NCBI RefSeq assembly: GCF_008638345.1
Contig: NZ_VTVA01000020.1
Location: forward strand, 19,024 to 61,666
Length of the DNA: 42,643 nucleotides
Source: Pseudomonas saliphila
GTDB lineage: Bacteria > Pseudomonadota > Gammaproteobacteria > Pseudomonadales > Pseudomonadaceae
Direction of reading: 5' to 3'
Shown: piece by piece, positions 37,844 to 42,643 of the stretch
Position numbering within the stretch: position 1 is the first letter of the stretch
How the letters are laid out: the number at the start of each line of letters is the position of its first letter
Made by a program: the position numbers and the translations under genes
Notes under the pieces: generated by a model
Told to the model about the DNA's origin: nothing
Databases searched by the model: none
The model's input: only the letters and a program-made list of their open reading frames with translations

Positions 37844-38893
37844 TTACTTGCGCTGAGCGATTTCCCAGCCAATATCGGCCAGTAGCCCGGCGCGTTTGCC
37901 GACCTCCAGCGCATCGGCGTTGCTTGCGTTACCTTGCAGCGCGCGGTGATACACGCCCTGGACGATGGCAGCCAAACGGAACAGCGAGAAGGCCAGGAAA
38001 AAATTCCAGTCCGGCACTTCGGTGCGGCCAGTGAACTCGCAGTACCAGTCCAGCACCTGCTGCTCTTCGGGAATGTTGCGCGCCTTGAGGTCCAGCCCCT
38101 GCATCCCACGCATGCCTTCGGCGCTGGCGGGCTGGTGATAGGGGAGACAGCAGTAGGCCAGATCGGACAGCGGATGACCCAGCGTCGCCAGCTCCCAATC
38201 CAGAATCGCCACGACCTTCGGCTCGGTCGGGTGCAGAATCAGATTACCCATGCGGAAGTCGCCATGGGCGATGGTGGTGAGGTCATCCTTGGGCGCGTTC
38301 TCAGGCAGCCAGGCCATCAATGCATCCATGGACGGCATATCACCGGTACGGCTGGCTTCAAACTGGCCACTCCAGCGCTTGATCTGCCGCGGGACATAAC
38401 CTTCAGCCTTGCCGTATGTTTCCAGCCCCACCGCTTTCCAATCTACGTTGTGCAGCTGAGCCATGGTCTGGATCATCGACCTGTGGATCGGCATGCGCTG
38501 CTCGATGGCGACATCCTGCAGCAGCGGCTGCGAGTAAACTCGGCCGTCCACATGGTCCATGACGTAGAACGCGGTGCCAATAACCTCGGGATCTTCGCAG
38601 AGCAGGCGGGCAGCAGGGACCGGCACATCGGTCTGGCCCAGGGCACTGATCACCTGAAACTCGCGCTCGACCATGTGAGCGGAGGGCAACAGCTTACCCG
38701 GCGGCTTCTTGCGCAAAACGTAGCGTTTCTCGCCGATTTCCATCAAATAAGTCGGGTTGGACTGGCCACCCTGAAATTGCTGAAGCTTGATGCCATGCTC
38801 CACGCCGGGCAGGCGTCCTTGCAGATATGCAGCGAGTTTTGCTTCGTCCAGGCGATGCGCCGGTAACACGTCGATCAGGGTTGCTTCACTCAT
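37844..38893 (-). CDS. APH-fold phosphotransferase, ACAD10/11 kinase-domain and LvaA type
   Basis: This 349-aa kinase of the aminoglycoside-phosphotransferase fold is of the subgroup found as the N-terminal half of animal ACAD10/ACAD11. It has GGQSNPTYLM as a nucleotide loop, VLRKKPPG (Lys62 region), catalytic HGDFRMGNL (Asp212, Asn217) and metal site ILDWELATLGHPLSDLAY (Asp232). Family knowledge: relatives phosphorylate the 4-hydroxyl of 4-hydroxyacyl-CoA (ACAD10/11; LvaA of P. putida levulinate catabolism). Here it is a separate gene, with an ACAD10/11-like dehydrogenase two genes upstream. True antibiotic resistance is unlikely. Substrate is inferred. Confidence 0.88.
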   Translation of the reverse strand: MSEATLIDVLPAHRLDEAKLAAYLQGRLPGVEHGIKLQQFQGGQSNPTYLMEIGEKRYVLRKKPPGKLLPSAHMVEREFQVISALGQTDVPVPAARLLCEDPEVIGTAFYVMDHVDGRVYSQPLLQDVAIEQRMPIHRSMIQTMAQLHNVDWKAVGLETYGKAEGYVPRQIKRWSGQFEASRTGDMPSMDALMAWLPENAPKDDLTTIAHGDFRMGNLILHPTEPKVVAILDWELATLGHPLSDLAYCCLPYHQPASAEGMRGMQGLDLKARNIPEEQQVLDWYCEFTGRTEVPDWNFFLAFSLFRLAAIVQGVYHRALQGNASNADALEVGKRAGLLADIGWEIAQRK

Positions 38894-38919
38894 CTAGCCG
38901 GTCCTGTAATATTTTCAGT

Positions 38920-38931
38920 TATAAGGTCACT
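38920..38931. promoter_or_regulatory. Candidate operator, site 1 (shared 12-mer upstream of the kinase gene)
   Basis: TATAAGGTCACT lies 27 bp upstream of the kinase start. Its exact reverse complement AGTGACCTTATA lies at 41117-41128, upstream of the first gene of the same cluster. No further copy was noticed in the window by eye. It may be a regulator site, or chance. Confidence 0.35.
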
Positions 38932-38975
38932 TCATTCGCCAAGCTGGCGTGAGAAGTGAACAGGCCTAAACGTAC

Positions 38976-38998
38976 CATGCCAGGTCGGGCCTGGCATG
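38976..38998 (-). other. Hairpin between the SDR and kinase genes
   Basis: A 9-bp perfect stem (CATGCCAGG / CCTGGCATG, 5-nt loop) begins 22 bp past the stop of the upstream SDR gene on the minus strand. No T-run follows on that strand, so it is a weak or Rho-assisted terminator, or an intercistronic stability hairpin. A small CGCCA-AGC-TGGCG dyad lies at 38938-38950. Confidence 0.5.
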
Positions 38999-39019
38999 TA
39001 GTGTGCTATATGCGATGGA

Positions 39020-39784
39020 TCAGGTAATAGTGTCGCCACCGTCAGCCACAATCGTCTGGCCGGTAACATAGGCGCCAGCCGCCGATCCCAGGAACAGCGC
39101 AACACCAGCGATATCGATGGGCTCGCCAACGCGGCGCAGCGGGAGTTTCTCTTCGACACGCTTGAGGCGGTCCGGATCGTCCAGCAATGCCTGGGCGAAA
39201 TCGGTGCGGATCAGGCCGGGCGCAATGGAGTTGACGCGAATGTTCTTCGGACCCCATTCCAGCGACAGATTGCGCGCCAGCCCCGCTTCGGCCGCCTTGG
39301 ACATACCGTAGACGCCGATATTGGCGCTGGCACGGATGCCGGCGATGCTCGACAGCAGCACGATTGAACCGCCACCCAGCTCGACCATCTGTGGGATAAC
39401 CATGTTGCACAGCCAGAACGTACCCTTGACGTTGGTACCCATGATCTTGTCGAAGGCTTCGTCGCTGACTTGCGAGGTAGGACCATAGACGGGGTTGGTC
39501 GCCGCATTGCAGACCAGGATGTCGATCTTGCCCCAGGTCGCAATGGTGGTATCCACCAGATTCTGCAGCTGGGCCTTGTCACCTACGTGACAGGGGATCG
39601 GCAGCGCGTCAAAGCCTTGCGCCTTCAGTTCGTTGGCAACCTTGTCGCAGGCATCCGCCTTGCGGCTGGAGATAACGACTTTGGCGCCGGCCTTGGCATA
39701 TTCCTCGGCAATCGCGCGGCCGATGCCCTTGGTTGAACCGGTGATGACCGCGACTTTACCGGTCAAGTCGAACAGTTTGCTCAT
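39020..39784 (-). CDS. Short-chain dehydrogenase/reductase (second gene of the kinase-ACAD cluster)
   Basis: This 254-aa classical SDR has TGSTKGIG (15-22), CNAATNP in place of the usual NNAG, catalytic Ser146, Tyr159 and Lys163 (YGMSK), and APGLIRTDFAQALL after the active site. Ser40-Arg41 at the end of the second strand (VVISSRK) suggests NADP or dual specificity, unlike the cluster's other SDR. The N-terminal LFDLTGKVAVITGS is typical of SDRs encoded beside ACAD10/11-type genes. It lies between the acyl-CoA dehydrogenase and the kinase. Substrate is unknown. Confidence 0.9.
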   Translation of the reverse strand: MSKLFDLTGKVAVITGSTKGIGRAIAEEYAKAGAKVVISSRKADACDKVANELKAQGFDALPIPCHVGDKAQLQNLVDTTIATWGKIDILVCNAATNPVYGPTSQVSDEAFDKIMGTNVKGTFWLCNMVIPQMVELGGGSIVLLSSIAGIRASANIGVYGMSKAAEAGLARNLSLEWGPKNIRVNSIAPGLIRTDFAQALLDDPDRLKRVEEKLPLRRVGEPIDIAGVALFLGSAAGAYVTGQTIVADGGDTIT

Positions 39785-39821
39785 GATTGTTCCTCGATAA
39801 TTCTGTGCATCAGTAAGAGTG

Positions 39822-39852
39822 GCTGCACCGGTGGATACTCAACCGGTGCAGC
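39822..39852 (-). other. Hairpin between the acyl-CoA dehydrogenase and SDR genes
   Basis: An 11-bp perfect stem (GCTGCACCGGT / ACCGGTGCAGC, 9-nt loop) lies 13 bp past the dehydrogenase stop and 37 bp before the SDR start. No T-tail follows on the minus strand. It probably trims or stabilises mRNA, or partially terminates it, so that the first gene is expressed above the rest. Confidence 0.6.
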
Positions 39853-39865
39853 TCAGTAATAACGC

Positions 39866-41062
39866 TTACTGGTAGCGCTTGAGTTCCAGCTTGGCAATGG
39901 TGCCCAGGTGAACTTCGTCCGGGCCGTCGGCCAGGCGCAGTGTGCGAGCCTTGGCATAGGCAGAAGCAAGGAAGGTATCCTGGCAAACGCCCTTGGCACC
40001 AAAGATCTGAATGGCGCGGTCAATCACGTTGCAGGCCATGGATGGCGCAATAGCTTTGATCATCGCGATCTGCTGACGGGCCACCTTGTTGCCGAACTGG
40101 TCCATGGTGCGCGCGGCCATCAGGGTCAGCAGGCGAGCCTGGTCGATTTCGCAACGCGAGCGAGCGATGTTTTCAGCGGTGCTGCCGTGCTGAGCCAGCG
40201 GCTTGCCGAAGGCAACACGCTCATTGGCGCGGCGGCACATGGCTTCCAGCGCGCGCTCGGCGACACCGATGCTGCGCATGCAGTGGTGGATACGGCCTGG
40301 CCCAAGGCGACCCTGAGCAATTTCGAAACCGCGACCTTCACCCAGCAGAATATTGGAAACCGGCACGCGAACGTTCTCGTAACGGATTTCGGCGTGGCCG
40401 TGTGGAGCGTGGTCATAACCGAATACGTGCAGATCGCGCACGATGGTCACGCCGGGGGTGTCCAGCGGTACCAGGATCATGCTCTGCTGCAGATGCTTCG
40501 GCGCATTGAAATCGGTCTTGCCCATGACGATGGCGATCTTGCACTTCTCGGCCATGGCTCCGGACGACCACCACTTGGTGCCGTTGATCACATACTCGTC
40601 GCCTTCGCGGCGGATTTCACACTCAATGTTGGTCGCGTCGGAGGAGGCGACATCCGGCTCGGTCATCGAGAAGCACGAACGGATCTCGCCGGCTAGTAGC
40701 GGCTTCAGCCACTTTTCCTTTTGTTCTTCATTACCGTAACGCTCGATGGTTTCCATGTTGCCGGTATCGGGCGCGTTGCAGTTGAAGACCTCAGGGGCAA
40801 TCGAAGAGCGGCCCATGATTTCGCACAGGTGACCGTATTCTTCATTGGTCAGGCCCGCGCCGCGCTCGCTCTCAGGCAAGAACAGGTTCCACAGGCCCTG
40901 GCTCTTGGCTTTGGCTTTGAGCTCCTCCTGAATGGCCGGCGCGCCCCAGCGGTTTTCCTGGACCTGCTGGTAGAACAGGTCTTCGTTGGGATAGATGTGC
41001 TCGTCCATGAAGGCTTCGAGCTGTTGCTTGAGATCCTTAACGCGGGGGCTGAGTTCGAACAT
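39866..41062 (-). CDS. ACAD10/11-type acyl-CoA dehydrogenase family protein
   Basis: This 398-aa flavoprotein of the ACAD10/11 subgroup has [29 protein letters not shown], the subgroup signature [20 protein letters not shown] and C-terminal [19 protein letters not shown]. The position that holds the catalytic Glu in medium-chain enzymes (EGT) reads Asp379 (ADGPDE). Family knowledge: ACAD11 and LvaC act on 4-phosphoacyl-CoA made by their partner kinase, eliminating phosphate to give an enoyl-CoA. It is the first gene of the minus-strand cluster, and the kinase is encoded downstream. A simple acyl-CoA dehydrogenase role remains possible. Confidence 0.9.
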   Translation of the reverse strand: MFELSPRVKDLKQQLEAFMDEHIYPNEDLFYQQVQENRWGAPAIQEELKAKAKSQGLWNLFLPESERGAGLTNEEYGHLCEIMGRSSIAPEVFNCNAPDTGNMETIERYGNEEQKEKWLKPLLAGEIRSCFSMTEPDVASSDATNIECEIRREGDEYVINGTKWWSSGAMAEKCKIAIVMGKTDFNAPKHLQQSMILVPLDTPGVTIVRDLHVFGYDHAPHGHAEIRYENVRVPVSNILLGEGRGFEIAQGRLGPGRIHHCMRSIGVAERALEAMCRRANERVAFGKPLAQHGSTAENIARSRCEIDQARLLTLMAARTMDQFGNKVARQQIAMIKAIAPSMACNVIDRAIQIFGAKGVCQDTFLASAYAKARTLRLADGPDEVHLGTIAKLELKRYQ

Positions 41063-41116
41063 GATTGATCCTTGCTAGCAGTAGTCTAAGAGGTCGCTGT
41101 ACCAGACGGCGTGTGG

Positions 41117-41128
41117 AGTGACCTTATA
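41117..41128. promoter_or_regulatory. Candidate operator, site 2 (shared 12-mer upstream of the cluster)
   Basis: AGTGACCTTATA, extended here to the imperfect dyad TGAC-CTTATA-GTCA (41119-41132), lies 55 bp upstream of the acyl-CoA dehydrogenase start. It is the exact reverse complement of the site at 38920-38931. The placement near a promoter suits repression or activation by a regulator that is not in this window. Confidence 0.35.
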
Positions 41129-41265
41129 GTCAGTTAAACCGGGCGTGAACTATGTGCTATAGATGGAATGGAGCTGCATAAGCAGCTTTGATAACGAGAG
41201 CATTCATTTATTCGAGAGAGTAGAGCTTCCAAACCCCCGGTGCCCTGCCGATTTGCACAGCTCGT

Positions 41266-41312
41266 AGGAGTGTCGATCGGGACGCCGAACCGCTGGCCGC
41301 CAGGCCAGCTGA
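41266..41312. repeat. REP family B copy upstream of the methyltransferase gene
   Basis: The 413-bp gap 41063-41475 has no gene. This stretch (AGGAGTGTCG, then CGCCGAACCG and the hairpin CTGGCC-GCCA-GGCCAG at 41293-41308) aligns with the reverse complement of the unit at 25748-25812. It is shortened in the centre. The remaining sequence holds the cluster's upstream region on the left and presumably the methyltransferase promoter on the right, with no clear -35/-10 pair. Confidence 0.7.
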
Positions 41313-41475
41313 TTTGGATTGCGCCCAAACCCCGAACCAAATCCCCGATTCCCTGTCTGCTCAATCACACGCCAACGCCCGGCACCCCACGACAACCGGG
41401 CCGGGATAGGAATCGTCGTCGCCTACCTGTTAGGCTATAACCCTCCCTGACACGCACCCAATTGGAATGCATCCA

Positions 41476-42330
41476 ATGTCGAAAATGATAATAGCTGCTG
41501 CGGCGATACTCGTCTCTGGTCTGGCATTTGCCCAGGAAAAGGCAATGGCCCCGCCGCCGCCAGAATTGACCTTTGAGCAGCGTGACGCTCTCCGCCAGGC
41601 AGTAGGCAATCCGACGCGGCAGATCTCAAACGTCATGCGTGATGCCCACCGCAACCCCGAAGCAACGCTGGGGTTTTTCTCCGTGATGCCTGATCACACC
41701 GTTGTGGAAATCTGGCCGGGGGAGGGCTGGTACACCGAAATCCTCGCACCCATGCTGCACGATGAAGGTCGGTACATTGCTGCACACTTCGATCCGGACA
41801 GTTCTGTCGAATTCTTCCAGAAAAGCCGCGCAGAGTTCGAAAAGAAAATGCAGCAAGGCCGCGGGAAGTTCGACAAGGTCGAGCTCGCAGTATTGGACTA
41901 CGACCCGGAGAACCCCATTGCCGAAGCCGGCATAGCCGATCGGGTGCTGACCTTCCGCAATGTGCACAACTGGTTAGCGGCCGGTAAGGAAGAAGCCCAG
42001 ATCGTCTTCAACAAGATGTATGAAGTGTTGAAGCCGGGCGGCTACCTCGGATTGGTGGAGCACAGCGCGCGGCCGGACACTTCGCTTGAAGATATGATCA
42101 AGACCGGCTACGTGAGCGAGGCGCTGGTTATTGAGCTCGCCACCGCGGCTGGCTTCGAGCTGGCTTCGCGCAGTCCAGTCAATCAGAATCCGCAGGACAC
42201 CAAGGATTATCCCGAAGGCGTCTGGACCTTGCCGCCAACCTTCCGGCTTGGCTACGAAGACCGAGCGCATTACATGGCAATCGGCGAAAGCGATCGCATG
42301 ACGCTGTTGTTTGTCAAAAGAGCCGAGTGA
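41476..42330 (+). CDS. Exported class I methyltransferase-like protein (COG4798 type)
   Basis: This 284-aa protein has a Sec signal peptide (about 1-19, MSKMIIAAAAILVSGLAFA, cleavage before QEK) and a Rossmann-type methyltransferase domain. The SAM-motif-like VVEIWPGEGWYTEILAPML (about 74-92) and later RVLTFRNVHNWL and YEVLKPGGYLGLVEH are typical of class I methyltransferases. The family (COG4798, predicted methyltransferase) is known to carry signal peptides, but its function is not established. The ATG at 41476 is preferred because TTGGA is well placed; the ATG at 41467 would add three residues (MHP). It stands alone between repeats. Confidence 0.85.
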   Translation: MSKMIIAAAAILVSGLAFAQEKAMAPPPPELTFEQRDALRQAVGNPTRQISNVMRDAHRNPEATLGFFSVMPDHTVVEIWPGEGWYTEILAPMLHDEGRYIAAHFDPDSSVEFFQKSRAEFEKKMQQGRGKFDKVELAVLDYDPENPIAEAGIADRVLTFRNVHNWLAAGKEEAQIVFNKMYEVLKPGGYLGLVEHSARPDTSLEDMIKTGYVSEALVIELATAAGFELASRSPVNQNPQDTKDYPEGVWTLPPTFRLGYEDRAHYMAIGESDRMTLLFVKRAE

Positions 42331-42342
42331 GGCGACGAGACC

Positions 42343-42599
42343 TGGCGTAGTGCAGGTGGTATCGCGTAACGCGGTTTTCCCTGGGGTTGGTGAGCGCCTG
42401 CTCGCCGACGGGGTTAGCTTTCCGGATTTAGTGTTCTTGCAAAGCTTTGGCGTAGCGCAGGCGCGCTACACCCCCAGGTGGTACCGCGTAACGCGGGTTT
42501 CCTGGGGTTGGTGAGCGCCTGCTCGCCGACGGGGTTAGCTTTCCGGATCTAGTGTTCTCGCACAACTCTGGCGTAGCGCAGGCGCGCTACATCCCCAGG
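42343..42599. repeat. Tandem array of REP family A units, about 121 bp each
   Basis: REP units start at 42343 (half unit, GCGTAGTGCAG then straight into the spacer), 42448 and 42569. Between them are two near-identical spacers with GTAACGCGG, CTGGGGTTGGTGAGCGCCTG, CTCGCCGACGGGGTTAGC and TTTCCGGAT. The full unit is about 121 bp; the first is about 16 bp shorter because it lacks one arm of its REP. The 313-bp tail 42331-42643 has no gene that can be supported, and the array may continue past the window edge. Confidence 0.9.
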
Positions 42600-42643
42600 T
42601 TTAAACCCCCGGCGGCAAGAGCCTCACTCCGGTGCGACGACCT

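Noticed and set aside
37844..38893. Aminoglycoside resistance gene
   Set aside because: The fold is APH-like, but the sequence signature and the ACAD10/11-type neighbour point to acyl-CoA metabolism.

Overview
The window reads as chromosome of a GC-rich gammaproteobacterium of the Pseudomonadaceae, possibly the Halopseudomonas (P. pertucinogena) lineage. The evidence is gene order and protein character: the cheA-cheB-motC-motD-parC-parP-cheW run, a complete ccmABCDEFGHI cluster, smc-zipA-ligA, and beta-oxidation genes of pseudomonad type. No rRNA, tRNA, CRISPR array, prophage or plasmid function was seen. Species assignment is inference only.

Layout. (1) About 78-7696, + strand: the end of a chemotaxis/flagellar operon. 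It holds the histidine kinase CheA, methylesterase CheB, stator pair MotC/MotD, the ParC/ParP system that places chemotaxis arrays at the pole, CheW and a DUF2802 membrane protein. (2) 7728-9652, - strand: two overlapping genes for a cytoplasmic FlhB-C-terminal-like protein and a FliK-like hook-length protein. (3) 9827-16770, + strand: nine tightly coupled cytochrome c maturation genes, from the heme-export ABC transporter through CcmE/CcmF to the thioredoxin and CcmH/CcmI steps. (4) 16783-17598: a REP-associated tyrosine transposase (RAYT) between two direct copies of a REP doublet. (5) 17730-20525, - strand: an MFS protein followed by a DASS/SLC13 anion symporter. (6) 20583-20856: a 274-bp MITE-like element with 23-bp perfect terminal inverted repeats. 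(7) 21074-28507, + strand: smc, zipA and ligA, then dusC. (8) 29945-34439, + strand: a spinster-like MFS transporter, a thiolase and a 599-aa acyl-CoA dehydrogenase. (9) 34537-35725, - strand: the ogt-alkB alkylation repair pair. (10) 36105-41062, - strand: a five-gene cluster, in transcription order an ACAD10/11-type acyl-CoA dehydrogenase, an SDR, an APH-fold kinase, SurE and a second SDR. (11) 41476-42330, + strand: an apparently exported COG4798-type methyltransferase, then a tandem repeat array at the right edge.

The genes are mostly conserved housekeeping functions. The accessory signal lies in the repeats and in block 10. Three repeat families occur. The first is the MITE-like element: one full copy, one copy cut by the left edge next to the cheA ribosome binding site, a decayed relic after smc and a solo end before the thiolase. 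The second is REP family B, around the RAYT, upstream of ligA and at 41.27 kb. The third is REP family A, at 35.8-36.05 kb, 37.8 kb and 42.34-42.6 kb. Block 10 pairs a separate kinase with an acyl-CoA dehydrogenase whose usual catalytic Glu appears as Asp. This is the architecture that human ACAD10/11 carries as a fusion and that resembles LvaA/LvaC of levulinate catabolism, so it may be a pathway for 4-hydroxyacyl-CoA or related substrates (inference).

All calls are from reading the sequence and translations. No database search, structure prediction or RNA folding was run.
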